Numbered from the stretch's first letter, positions 53,149 through 63,083 are shown. The stretch is 64,000 nt of DNA from Actinacidiphila sp. DG2A-62 (GCF_035825295.1 NZ_JAYMGI010000002.1:5819501-5883500), one strand, 5' to 3'. Notes: a model not told the origin generated them from the letters alone. Program-made: numbers and translations.

Positions 53149-56100
53149 ATGTCATCCAGCTTCCGCCATGGGGGCTGTGGGCATGCCGACGTCCGTCCGT
53201 ACGGAGTACATTCCCTGACCACCACGAAACCGGCCAACCACGTGAAGCCCTCTTCCTCTTCCCCAGCCTCCCCGGCGTCGTCCTCCGCGCCGCGGACACC
53301 ACCCGCGGGTGAGGCGTCCGCGGCGTCCGCGCCGTCTCCGGCGCCCGCGGCGGGCGACGCCCGCGCCGTCGGGGTGCCGCGGGCGCGGGCGGGGTCGGGG
53401 TCGGGCTACCGGCTGGTCCTGCCGCCGGTCCGCACCGCACCGCCCCCTGTGCTGGACGCGGCACAGCGCCGGGTGGTTGAGCACCCCGGCGGCCCGCTGC
53501 TGGTCCTGGCCGGACCCGGCACCGGCAAGACGACCACGCTGGTCGAGGCGGTCATGGCCCGGGTGCGGGCCGGCACCCCGCCGGACCGGGTCCTGGTCCT
53601 GACCTTCGGCCGCCGCGCCGCCGCGGAGCTGCGCGACCGGATGGCCGCGCGGGCGGCCGCCGCGGGCGGCGCCCAGCCGGGGGGCGGGGCGCCGACCGCG
53701 TCGGGTACGTCCTCCGGCTCGGGTACGTCCTCCGGCTCGGGTACGTCCTCCGGCTCGGGTACGGCGCCCGGTCCGCGGACATCCTCCGGTGCCGGCGCTG
53801 CTCCCGCCGTCGGGTCGCCGGTGGAGGCGCCGCGGGCGATGACGTTCCACTCCTTCTGCTACGCCCTGCTGCGCGCCGAACAGGAGCCCGAGGCGTACGC
53901 CGAGCCGGTCCGGCTGCTGTCCGGCCCCGAGCAGGACCTGCTGGTGCGCGAGCTGCTGGCCGGTGAGGCGGACCTCATCCGGTCGGGCCGCGCCGAGGTG
54001 CGCTGGCCGGAGGACCTGCGCGCGGCGCTGACCACGCGGGGGTTCGCCGACGAGGTGCGGGCGGTGCTGGCGCGCGCCCGCGAGCTGGGCCTCACGCCCG
54101 CGGACCTGGGCGCCTTCGCGCGCCGCGCCGGGCGCCGGGACTGGGAGGCGGCGGCGGGGTTCCTCGGCGAGTACCTCGACGTGGCCGACCTGATGGGCGT
54201 GATCGACTACACCGAGCTGGTGCACCGCGCGGTGCGGCTGGCCGAGCGGCCCGAGGTGCACGCGCGGCTGCTGGCGCGCTACGACGCGGTGTTCGTCGAC
54301 GAGTACCAGGACACCGACCCCGCGCAGGTCCGGCTGCTGCGGGCGCTCGCCGGACAGGGCCGCACGCTGGTCGCGTTCGGCGACCCGGACCAGTCGATCT
54401 ACGCCTTCCGCGGTGCCGACGTGAACGGCATCCTCGACTTTCCCGCCGACTTCCCCGGCCGCGACGGCCGCCCGGCGCCCGTGGTCGCCCTCACCGCGTC
54501 CCGCCGCTCCGGCGCCGTGCTCCTCGACGCCACCCGCCGGATCGCCGCGCGCATCCCGCTGCGTCGCCCGCCCGAGCACCGCGCGCTGCGCGCGGCCCGC
54601 CCCGGCGGCCGGATCGCCGTGCGCACCTACCCCACGCCCGGCGCGGAGGTCGACTCCATCGCCGACGTGCTGCGCCGCGCCCACCTGGAGGACGGCGTCC
54701 CCTGGGCCGACATGGCCGTCCTGGTCCGCGCCGGCGCCGCGATCCCCGCGCTGCGCCGCGCCCTGACCACCGCGGGCGTCCCCACCGACGTCGACACCCA
54801 GTCCGCCCCCCTCCACGCCGAACCGGCCGTCGTCCCCCTCCTCACCGCCCTCCGCCTCGCCGCGACCTGGCCGTCCGGCCCGGAGAACACCGCCCCCGGG
54901 GAGGCCGAGGCCTCCGGTGAGACCGAGGGTCCCGGCGAGGTCGCGGCTTCCGGCTCGGGAGAGGACCCGGCGACCGGCGCGTCGGGCTCGGACGGGCTCG
55001 GCTCCGGCGGCGTCGACGGCACGGGCGGCACCGGGAGCGGCACGGGGAGGGGGACGGGCGACGGCATGGGCGGCGGCACCGGGAGCGGCACGGGCGGCGG
55101 CACCGGGAGCGGCACGCGGGCGTGGCCGGGGAGCGTGGAGCAGGCGATCGAGTTGCTCGTGTCGCCGCTCGGGGGGATGGACTCCGCGGACCTGCGGCGG
55201 CTGGGGCGGGCGCTGCGGGAGGAGGAGCGGGCCGCCGGAGTCGCGGTGCCGCGGCCCTCCGACGTGCTGATCGCCGAGGCGCTCGCGCGGCCGGAAGCGC
55301 TGGTCGCACACGACCCGGCGTACGCCCGCGGCGCGCAGCGGCTGGCCCGGCTGCTGCGGCAGGCGCGTGACACGCTCGCCGCCGGCGGCACCGCGGAGGA
55401 CGCGCTGTGGCGGCTGTGGGACGGCTCCGGCTGGGCCGCGCGGCTGGAACGGGCCGCGCTGCGCGGCGGCCCCGCCGGCCGCAACGCCGACCGCGACCTC
55501 GACGCGGTGTGCGCGCTGTTCGAGACCGCCGCGCGCGCGGAGGAGCGCACCGGAGGCCGCGGCGCCCTCAACCTCATCGAGGAGCTGTCCGGCTACGACA
55601 TCGCCGCCGACACCCTCGGCGCCCGCGCCGTCCGCCCCGAGGCCGTACGCCTGATGACCGCGCACCGCGCCAAGGGCCTGGAGTGGCCGCTGGTGGTCGT
55701 GGCCGGCGTCCAGGAGGGCGTCTGGCCCGACCTGCGCCGGCGCGGCTCGCTGCTGGAGGCGGACCGGATCGGCCGCGACGGCATCGCGCCGCCGCTGAGC
55801 CAGGGCGCGCTGCTCGCCGAGGAGCGCCGGCTGTTCTACGTCGCCGCGACCCGCGCCCGCGACCGCCTCCTGGTCACCGCCGTGCGCTCCGCCGCGGACG
55901 ACGGCGACCAGCCCTCCCGCTTCCTCGCCGAACTCGGCGTCGAGCCCGAGCACGTCACCCACCGCCCGCGCCGCCCGCTCGCCGTCGCCGCGCTCGTCGC
56001 GGAGCTGCGCGCCACCACCGTCGACCCGGACGCCGCGCCGGAGCTGCGCGAGGCCGCCGCCCGCCGGCTGGCCCGCATGGCCGCGCTGACCGACGACGGC

Positions 56101-56991
56101 CACCCGCTGATCCCGGCCGCGCACCCGGACCGCTGGTGGGGGCTGTACGAGCCGACGCGCTCCGCGGTGCCCCTGCGCGACCGCGACCAGCCCGTCGCGC
56201 TGTCCGGCTCCGCGCTCGAGCAGCTCGCCAACACCTGCGCGCTGCAGTGGTTCCTCGGCCGTGAGGTGCGCGCCGAACCCCCGGCCACCGCGGCGCAGGG
56301 CTTCGGCAACGTCGTGCACGTCCTGGCCGACGAGGTCGCCTCCGGCCGCACGCCCGCCGACCTCGACGTGCTGATGGCCCGGCTGGACTCGGTGTGGGAC
56401 GCGCTGGCCTTCGACGCGCCCTGGAAGTCCCGCCAGGAGAAGGAGAACGCCCGCGCCGCGCTCGAACGCTTCCTGCGCTGGCACGTCATGGAACGCGGGC
56501 GCACACCGGTCGGCGCCGAGCACGAGTTCGCGGTCACCCTGGACGCGGGCGACGTCCAGGTGCGGGTGCGCGGCAGCATGGACCGCGTCGAGACGGACGC
56601 GGAGGGACGCGCGTACGTCGTCGACTTCAAGACCGGGCGGGCCAAGCCGACCGGAGCGGAGGTCGCGCGGCATCCGCAGCTGGCCGTCTACCAGCTCGCG
56701 GTGCGCGAGGGCGCGGTCGACCCGCTGTTCGGCGGGGAACGCCCGGCGGCGGGCGGCGCGGAGCTGGTGCAGCTGCGGATCGGCGCGGCGCGGCGCGACG
56801 GCGGGGACGCGCTGCCGGCCGTCCAGCGGCAGGAGCCGCTCGACGGCGACTGGGCCGGCGAGCTGCTCGCGTCCGCGGCGGGGCGGGTGCTCGACGAACG
56901 CTTCACGCCTTCCGCGGGACAGCACTGTGCCCACTGCGCCTTCCGCGCGGCCTGCTCGGCCCGCCCCGAGGGCCGCTCCACTGTCGACTAG
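53149..56991 (+). CDS. adnA: AdnA-type UvrD-like helicase with PD-(D/E)xK nuclease and Fe-S motif
   Basis: 1280 residues. Motor domain: GPGTGKTTTLVEAV, LTFGRRAAAEL, FVDEYQDTDPAQ, FGDPDQSIYAFRG, TAHRAKGLEWPL and YVAATRARDRL. The C-terminal nuclease (about 1020-1280) has NTCALQWF, VRGSMDRVE, VVDFKTGRAKPTG and CAHCAFRAAC; the four Cys form the Fe-S site of this family. Two low-complexity inserts expand it: an 18-bp repeat (53701-53768) and a Gly/Thr stretch (55025-55116). AdnAB resects double-strand breaks in place of RecBCD or AddAB. The first ATG lacks a good ribosome site; GTG 53242 is possible. Naming follows gene order with mycobacteria. Confidence 0.87.
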   Translation: MSSSFRHGGCGHADVRPYGVHSLTTTKPANHVKPSSSSPASPASSSAPRTPPAGEASAASAPSPAPAAGDARAVGVPRARAGSGSGYRLVLPPVRTAPPPVLDAAQRRVVEHPGGPLLVLAGPGTGKTTTLVEAVMARVRAGTPPDRVLVLTFGRRAAAELRDRMAARAAAAGGAQPGGGAPTASGTSSGSGTSSGSGTSSGSGTAPGPRTSSGAGAAPAVGSPVEAPRAMTFHSFCYALLRAEQEPEAYAEPVRLLSGPEQDLLVRELLAGEADLIRSGRAEVRWPEDLRAALTTRGFADEVRAVLARARELGLTPADLGAFARRAGRRDWEAAAGFLGEYLDVADLMGVIDYTELVHRAVRLAERPEVHARLLARYDAVFVDEYQDTDPAQVRLLRALAGQGRTLVAFGDPDQSIYAFRGADVNGILDFPADFPGRDGRPAPVVALTASRRSGAVLLDATRRIAARIPLRRPPEHRALRAARPGGRIAVRTYPTPGAEVDSIADVLRRAHLEDGVPWADMAVLVRAGAAIPALRRALTTAGVPTDVDTQSAPLHAEPAVVPLLTALRLAATWPSGPENTAPGEAEASGETEGPGEVAASGSGEDPATGASGSDGLGSGGVDGTGGTGSGTGRGTGDGMGGGTGSGTGGGTGSGTRAWPGSVEQAIELLVSPLGGMDSADLRRLGRALREEERAAGVAVPRPSDVLIAEALARPEALVAHDPAYARGAQRLARLLRQARDTLAAGGTAEDALWRLWDGSGWAARLERAALRGGPAGRNADRDLDAVCALFETAARAEERTGGRGALNLIEELSGYDIAADTLGARAVRPEAVRLMTAHRAKGLEWPLVVVAGVQEGVWPDLRRRGSLLEADRIGRDGIAPPLSQGALLAEERRLFYVAATRARDRLLVTAVRSAADDGDQPSRFLAELGVEPEHVTHRPRRPLAVAALVAELRATTVDPDAAPELREAAARRLARMAALTDDGHPLIPAAHPDRWWGLYEPTRSAVPLRDRDQPVALSGSALEQLANTCALQWFLGREVRAEPPATAAQGFGNVVHVLADEVASGRTPADLDVLMARLDSVWDALAFDAPWKSRQEKENARAALERFLRWHVMERGRTPVGAEHEFAVTLDAGDVQVRVRGSMDRVETDAEGRAYVVDFKTGRAKPTGAEVARHPQLAVYQLAVREGAVDPLFGGERPAAGGAELVQLRIGAARRDGGDALPAVQRQEPLDGDWAGELLASAAGRVLDERFTPSAGQHCAHCAFRAACSARPEGRSTVD
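53701..53768 (+). repeat. 18-bp tandem repeat within adnA
   Basis: TCGGGTACGTCCTCCGGC occurs three times exactly (53701, 53719, 53737), then a partial fourth. It encodes SGTSSG units between motor motifs. Confidence 0.85.
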
Positions 56992-57086
56992 CGCCGACCC
57001 CCTTCTCCCTCCTCAGCTCCGCGCTGTGCGTCGCCCCAGCCGGGCGCGGGGGCTGCGTTCGATGCACCGCTGGCGCCGCGTGGGTG

Positions 57087-57530
57087 GCCGGCCCGGCCCG
57101 GCCCCGTCTGCCCCTCCTCGCCGGTGGCGACCCGCGGGTCGTGTGTGGCTGGTCGCGCAGTTCCTCGCGCCCCTGGGGGGTGGGCGTTGAGCGTGTAGGG
57201 CCCGGCCCCGTCTGCCCCTTTGGGCCGGTGGCGACCCGCGGGGTCGTGTGTGGCTGGTCGCGCAGTTCCCCGCGCCCCTGGCGGGGCGTCGAGCGTGTAG
57301 GGACCGGCCCCGTCTGCCCCTTTGGGCCGGTGGCGACCGACGGGGTCGTGGGTGGCTGGTCGCGCAGTTCCCCGCGCCCCTGGGGGGTGGGCGTCGAGCG
57401 TGTAGGGAGCGGTCGGATCGGTCCCTTTGGGGTGGTGGCGGCCGTCCGGCGCTGTCTGAGCGCCTGAAGTCGCTCCGCGCACGGTGGGCGCTCACTTCAG
57501 GGGCGCGGGGAACTGCGCGACCAGCCGTCC
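57087..57530. repeat. ~105-bp tandem repeat array with an inverted copy, between adnA and adnB
   Basis: The core CGCGCAGTTCC starts at 57154, 57259 and 57361 (periods of 105 and 102 bases). Each is preceded by TGGCTGGT and followed by GCGCCCCTG; the rest of the unit includes CCCCGTCTGCCCC, GCCGGTGGCGACC and GAGCGTGTAGGG. Near 57498-57526 an inverted copy reads AGGGGCGCGGGGAACTGCGC then GACCAGCC. The array occupies the 688-base gap between the two helicase genes. No coding signal was seen; the core is the same REP-like element as at 15625 and 23465. Confidence 0.85.
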
Positions 57531-57666
57531 ACCGGGCGGGTGATCCGGGGCAGGCCGGTCGGCCCCTTCGGGGCGGTGGCCACCCGCGGGCGCGCGGTGG
57601 TGAGTCGCGATGGCCAGCGCCCAGCGCTTAGCGCCCAGCGCTTGGTCGAGTGTCCGGCCGGACGGA

Positions 57667-57672
57667 TAGCCT
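57667..57672 (+). promoter_or_regulatory. -10 element of a probable leaderless promoter of adnB
   Basis: TAGCCT ends seven bases before GTG 57680, with no ribosome site between them. The downstream helicase gene could thus be expressed independently of adnA. Confidence 0.5.
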
Positions 57673-57679
57673 CGGGGGG

Positions 57680-60600
57680 GTGGGAACGCGCATCGAGCAG
57701 GCCGAGGAGCTGAAGGAGCTGCTCGGCGTTCCGTTCACCCCGGAACAGCTCGCGTGCATCACCGCCCCCCTCACGCCCGGCGTGATCGTCGCCGGCGCCG
57801 GCTCCGGGAAGACCACCGTGATGTCCGCCCGCGTGGTGTGGCTGACCGGCACCGGCCAGGTCACGCCCGACCAGGTCCTCGGCCTGACGTTCACCAACAA
57901 GGCCGCCGGCGAGCTGGCCGAACGCGTCCGCGCCGCCCTCGCGAGAGCCGGCGTGACCCCGGGGGACGTGGCGGAGCCGGGCGCGGGCCCGGGCGCCGAC
58001 CCCGACGCCGCCGCCGCGGAACCGACCATCTCCACGTACCACGCCTTCGCCGGCCGCCTGCTGAAGGACCACGGCATCCGCATCGGCCTGGAGCCGACCG
58101 CCCGGCTGCTCGCCGACGCCACCCGCTACCAGCTCGCCGCCAAGGTGCTGCGAGCCGCGCCGGGCCCGTACCCCGCGCTGACCAAGGGCATGCCCGCCCT
58201 CGTCGCCGACCTGCTCGCCCTCAGCGGCGAGCTGTCCGAGCACCTGGTGACCCCCGAGCGCCTGCGCGCGTACCACTCCGTGCTCACCGCCCACCTCGCC
58301 GGCCTCGATCCCGACCGCCGCGGCAACGCCTGGGTGCGCGACGTCGCCAGGGCCGCCGAGGCGCGGTACGACCTGGCCGGCCTGGCCGCCGCGTACCGCG
58401 ACGAGAAACGCCGCCGCGAGCTCTTCGACTTCGGCGACCAGATCGCGCTGAGCGCCCAGCTCGCCCAGACCCGGCCCGAGGTCGGCGCGATCCTGCGCGA
58501 GCAGTACCGCGTGGTGCTGCTCGACGAGTACCAGGACACCTCCGTGGCCCAGCGGCTGCTGCTCGCCGGCCTGTTCGGCGCCGGCACCGGCCACGCGGTG
58601 ACCGCCGTCGGCGACCCCTGCCAGGCGATCTACGGCTGGCGCGGCGCCTCCGTGGCCAATCTGGACGACTTCCCGCGCCACTTCCCGTACGCCGACGGCC
58701 GCCCCGCCGACCGCTACGCGCTGAGCGAGAACCGCCGCTCCGGCGGCCGGCTCCTGGACCTCGCCAACACCCTCTCCGCGGAACTGCGCGCACGCCACGA
58801 AGGCGTCCAGGCGCTGCGGCCCGCGCCCGGCGCCGAGCGCGACGGACTGGTGCGCTGCGCGCTGCTGCCCACCCAGCAGGAGGAGACCGCCTGGCTGGCC
58901 GACTCCATCGCTCACCTGGTGCGCACCGGCACCGCGCCGGGGGAGATCGCCGTGCTGTGCCGCACCGCGGGCCGCTTCCCGGAGATCCACGCCGCGCTGG
59001 TGGCCAGGGACGTGCCGGTGGAGGTGGTCGGGCTGTCCGGGCTGCTGCACCTGCCCGAGGTCGCCGACCTGGTCGCCACCTGCGAGGTGCTGCACGACCC
59101 GACCGCGAACGCCGCGCTGGTCCGGCTGCTGACCGGCCCGCGATGGCGGATCGGCGCGCGCGACCTGGCGCTGCTGGGCCGCCTGGCCCGGCAGCTGGTC
59201 CGCGGCGGCCGGCCCGCGCCCGGCGCCGATCCGCTGGCCGCGGCGGTGGAGGGCGTCGACCCGGCCGAGACGGTCTCGCTCACCGACGCGCTGGAGACGT
59301 TCCTCGACGGGACGATCGGCGAGGTCGCGGGCGCCGCGAGTGCTGGTGCCGCGAGCGCGGGTGCCGCGAGCCCCGGGGCGCCGAGTGCCGGGGCGCCGAG
59401 TGCCGGGGCATCGACTGCCGGCGCCGCCGCGGAGGGCGAGCGCGCGGTGGGCGCCGACCTGCCGTTCTCCCCCGAGGCGCGGGTCCGCTTCGCCCGGCTG
59501 GCCGCCGAGATAAGGGAACTGCGCCGCGCACTCGCCGACCCGCTGATGGACGTCCTGCACCGAGTGCTCGCCGTCACCGGCCTGGAGGTCGAGCTGTCCG
59601 CCTCCCCGCACGCGCTGGCCGCCCGGCGGCGCGAGACGCTGCACGCGTTCCTCGACGTCGCCGCCGGGTTCGCCGGCCTGGACGGCGAGGCGACACTGCT
59701 GGCCTTCCTCGGCTTCCTGCGCACCGCGGTCGAGTACGAGAAGGGCCTCGACAGCTCGCTGCCCGGCGGCGAGAACACCGTGAAGGTGCTGACCGCGCAC
59801 AAGTCCAAGGGCCTGGAGTGGGACGTGGTGGCCGTGCCCGGCCTGGTCGAGCGGGGCTTCCCGAGCACCCGCGGCCGCGAGCTGTGGCCGCTGAACGCCA
59901 AGGTGCTGCCGCACGGCCTGCGCGGCGACGCGGCCACCCTGCCCGACGTCGCCGAGTGGACCCGCGGCGGCCTGGAGGGCTTCCGCGGCGCGATGAAGGA
60001 GCACCAGCGCGTCGAGGAGCTGCGGCTCGGCTACGTCACCTTCACCCGGCCGCGCTCGCTGCTGCTCGGCTCCGGGCACTGGTGGGGGCCGTCCCAGAAG
60101 ACGCGGTTCGGGCCCTCGGACTACCTCCAGGCGCTGCGCGCGCACTGCGAGGCGGGCAACGGCGAGGTGGAGGTGTGGGCCGAAGAGCCCGCCGAGGACG
60201 CCGAGAACCCCTCGCTCGCGGGCGCGGTCGAGCCGCCGTGGCCGATGCCGCTCGACCCGGTCGCGCTGGAGCGCCGTCGGCAGGCGGCGAAGACGGTGCT
60301 GGCGCTGGCGGACGCGGCGTCCGGGGCGGGGAGGGGGCGGGGGCCGGGCCGGGCAGCGCGGGCGGCGCGGCCGGCGCGGGCGGCGCGGCCGGCGCGACCG
60401 GCGCGACCGAGGGGCCTGCGCCCGGGGATGTGCGTGCGCCTGCGCCGGGGGAGGGGCCTGAGCCTGCGCCGGGAGACGGGTCTGCGCTGGACGAGGAGCT
60501 CGCGCTGGTGCCGGAGGACGCGCGGCTCGCCGCGTCCTGGGACCGCGACCTGACCGCCCTGACCGGCGAGCTGCGGCGGGCCAGAGCCGCCGTGCACGAC

Positions 60601-61270
60601 GTCCCGCTGCCGGCCTCGCTCACCGCGACCCAGCTGCTGCGGCTGGCCGCCGACCCCGACGGCCTGGCCCGGGAACTGGCCCGGCCGACGCCCCGCCCGC
60701 CGGCCCGGCCGCGCGCCGCGGCACCCGCTTCCACGCCTGGCTGGAGTCCCGCTTCGACGTACGGCCGCTGTTCGGCCCCGAGGACCTGCCGGGGGTCGGC
60801 GCAGGCGCCGGCTACGGGGACGACGGCGAGGCGCCCCCCGACATCGCCGACGAGCGCGACCTCGCCGCGCTCAAGGAGGCGTTCCTGCGCACCCCGTACG
60901 CGGACCGGACGCCGTACGCCGTCGAGCAGACCTTCCAGCTCGTGCTGGCCGGGCGGCTGATCCGCGGCCGTATCGACGCGGTGTACCGCGAGCCGGCGGG
61001 CGGCGGAGCCGGGGGAGGGGAGCCCGGGGGCGACCCGGGTCCGGGGACGACGGGGCGTACACGTACGAGGTGCTGGACTGGAAGACCGGGCACCCCGCGG
61101 TCAGCCCGGCCGACCCCCTGCAGCTCGCGGTCTACCGGGTCGCCTGGGCCGAGCGGGCGGGCGTGCCGCTGGAGCGGGTCAGCGCGGCGTTCCTCTACGT
61201 GCGCACCGGCGATCTCGTGCGCCCCCCGGACCTGCCCGACCGCGCCGCGCTCGAACGCCTGCTGGCCTGA
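57680..61270 (+). pseudogene. adnB: AdnB-type UvrD-like helicase-nuclease, with three -1 frameshifts
   Basis: About 1197 residues if repaired. The first frame (57680 to about 60330) has AGAGSGKTTVMSA, LTFTNKAAGEL, LLDEYQDTSVAQ, VGDPCQAIYGWRG, TAHKSKGLEWDVV and YVTFTRPRSLLL. The second frame (about 60350-60700) gives SALDEELALVPEDARLAASW. The third (about 60710-61020) gives TRFHAWLESRFDVRPLFGPE and IRGRIDAVYREP. The last (61045-61270) gives YEVLDWKTGHPAVSPADPLQ. The nuclease motif (D...DWK) is therefore present but in pieces. Each break needs one added base in a G/C run. adnAB is reported essential in Streptomyces, so sequence error is likely. Confidence 0.85.
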
Positions 61271-61623
61271 GCGCGCCCCGGGCGGTGAGCGGGCGCGCGC
61301 CGTGACCGTGTGCGGGCCCGGGGCGGGCGCGCGCCGGGGGCGTGCGCCCGCCCGCGGCCGGGGGCCCGCCCGGCGCGGGACCGCGCACCGCTAGGCTGCT
61401 GGCAGAAGCTCTGCCTCGGACAGCGCCGTCCGCGCGCACGAAACGCACGACCCCCGTACGCACGGCCGGCGGGAGCGGGCCGACCGGCCCGCACCGCCGG
61501 TGCGCTGCCGGGCGACCGGGAATTTCCGGGACGTTCGGCGGTTGGCACTACCCGTGGACGAGCCGGCCCGCCCGCCGGCGCGCCGTACCCTGGCAACGAT
61601 CGACGGGGAAGTAGGACACCACC
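61271..61623. other. 353-base intergenic region upstream of nudC
   Basis: G/C-rich palindromic stretches at 61271-61380 probably serve as the terminator for adnB. TAGGCT (61392) and TACCCT (61586) are -10-like; the latter lies 38 bases before the TTG start of nudC. I see no coding signal. The ion-channel gene that M. tuberculosis has here (Rv3200c) is absent. Confidence 0.5.
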
Positions 61624-62688
61624 TTGACCGGACCCGACGCGACCACCACCGGACTCGACCTGGCAGCGCGGCCCGTGGCCCTGACCCACGAGGGTGTGGA
61701 CCGCGCCGCCGGCCACCGCCTGGACGAGGCGTGGCTCGCGGCGGCCTGGAGCCACCCGAGCACACGGGTGTTCGTGGTCTCCGGCGGCCAGGTGCTGGTC
61801 GAGGACACCCCCGACGGCGGCACCGAGCTGGTGATGACCCCGGCCTTCGACGCGCCCGAGACCGAGACCCACCGCTACTTCCTGGGCATCGACCCGGACG
61901 GCGTGCGCTATTTCGCGCTCCAGAAGGACTCGCTGCCCGGGCGGATGGACGACGCCGCGCGCCCGGCCGGGCTGCGCGAGGTCGGCGGGCTGCTGTCGCC
62001 GCTGGAGGCCGGGCTGATGGTGCACGCCGTGGCGCTGGAGAACTGGCAGCGCATGCACCGCTTCTGCTCCCGCTGCGGTGAGCGCACCGTCATCGCCGCC
62101 GCGGGCCACATCCGGCGCTGCCCGGCCTGCGGCGCCGAGCACTACCCGCGCACCGACCCCGCGGTGATCATGCTGGTCACCGACGACCAGGACCGGGCGC
62201 TGCTGGGCCGTCAGGTGCACTGGCCCGAGGGCCGCTTCTCCACGCTGGCCGGCTTCGTGGAGCCGGGCGAGTCCGTCGAGGCGGCGGTGCGCCGCGAGGT
62301 CGCCGAGGAGGTCGGCGTCACCGTCGGCGACGTCGCCTATGTGGCCAGCCAGCCGTGGCCCTTCCCGTCCAGCCTGATGCTGGGCTTCACCGCCCGGGCC
62401 ACCGACCCGCGGATCACCGTGGACGGGGAGGAGATCCACGAGGCCCGCTGGTTCTCCCGCGACGACCTGCGCGCGGCCTTCGCCTCCGGCGAGGTCCTGC
62501 CGCCCTTCGGCATCTCCATCGCCGCCCGCCTCATCGAGCTCTGGTACGGCGCCCCCCGCCCCGCCCCGGCGTCCCCCGCTGATCCAGCGGATCGCGCACC
62601 CGGCCGGCGCGCCGCGAGGAGCGCCGGCCGGGTGCGGGCGGGGCGGGGGACCGGTCCGAACCGGGTCAGGCGGCGAGCTTCTGCTTGA
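61624..62688 (+). CDS. nudC: NAD+ diphosphatase NudC (NUDIX); last 35 codons probably artefactual
   Basis: 354 residues as read, TTG start. The N-terminal domain leads to a zinc ribbon (CSRC and CPAC, about residues 150-170). The NUDIX box is GFVEPGESVEAAVRREVAEE and the SQPWPFPSS motif is diagnostic for NudC. It cleaves NADH or NAD-capped RNA. Homologues end soon after LIELWYG. Here a 35-residue basic tail runs through a perfect 16-bp terminator and overlaps mycoredoxin. One added C in CGTCCCCCGC (near 62577) would give a stop at 62580-62582, just before the hairpin, so the true gene probably ends there. Confidence 0.88.
   Translation: MTGPDATTTGLDLAARPVALTHEGVDRAAGHRLDEAWLAAAWSHPSTRVFVVSGGQVLVEDTPDGGTELVMTPAFDAPETETHRYFLGIDPDGVRYFALQKDSLPGRMDDAARPAGLREVGGLLSPLEAGLMVHAVALENWQRMHRFCSRCGERTVIAAAGHIRRCPACGAEHYPRTDPAVIMLVTDDQDRALLGRQVHWPEGRFSTLAGFVEPGESVEAAVRREVAEEVGVTVGDVAYVASQPWPFPSSLMLGFTARATDPRITVDGEEIHEARWFSRDDLRAAFASGEVLPPFGISIAARLIELWYGAPRPAPASPADPADRAPGRRAARSAGRVRAGRGTGPNRVRRRASA
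62595..62636. terminator. bidirectional terminator between nudC and mycoredoxin
   Basis: CGCACCCGGCCGGCGC pairs perfectly over 16 bp with GCGCCGGCCGGGTGCG, loop of 10 bases. As read it lies inside the nudC frame, which argues for a lost stop upstream. Confidence 0.85.
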
Positions 62689-62908
62689 CCTGGGCGACGG
62701 AGGGGTTGGTGAGGGTGGAGCCGTCGGTGAACAGGACGGTGGGGACCGTCTGGTTGCCGCCGTTGGCGCTCTCGACGAACTTCGCGGACTCGGGGTCCTG
62801 CTCGATGTTGACCTCGTCGTACGCGATGCCCTCGCGGTCGAGCTGGGACTTCAGCCGACGGCAGTAGCTGCACCAGGACGTGCTGTAGATGGTCATCTTG
62901 GCCGACAT
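62666..62908 (-). CDS. mrx1: mycoredoxin
   Basis: 80 residues from ATG 62908, GAGGAGCGAACAGCG upstream in the transcript. MTIYSTSWCSYCRRLKSQLD has the glutaredoxin-type CxxC (WCSYC). The cis-Pro segment is TVPTVLFTDG, and the end is VAQVKQKLAA. Mycoredoxins reduce mycothiol-mixed disulfides using mycothiol in actinobacteria. The gene sits between nudC and uvrD2, the same order as Rv3199c-Rv3198A-Rv3198c. Confidence 0.92.
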   Translation of the reverse strand: MSAKMTIYSTSWCSYCRRLKSQLDREGIAYDEVNIEQDPESAKFVESANGGNQTVPTVLFTDGSTLTNPSVAQVKQKLAA

Positions 62909-63083
62909 CGCTGTTCGCTCCTCGTCCGGGGAATGTGGCGTCGAAGTTCGCTGTCCAGAACGTACCGGGCCGCCGGGACATTCCGTGCGGGCGGAGTGAG
63001 CGGCCTGTGGAAAACTCCGCGCCGGCGGGGTGGCCTGTGGACAACCCGTCCGGCCCGTCGGCGGGAAGTGGCACAGTGGCGGG

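Noticed and set aside
57087-57530. CRISPR-like array
   Set aside because: Units are about 105 bp and nearly identical throughout, with no unique spacers and no cas genes.
60300-61060. Programmed frameshifting in adnB
   Set aside because: Three breaks in one gene, no slippery heptamer or pseudoknot signal seen, and the same pattern in unrelated genes point to missing bases.
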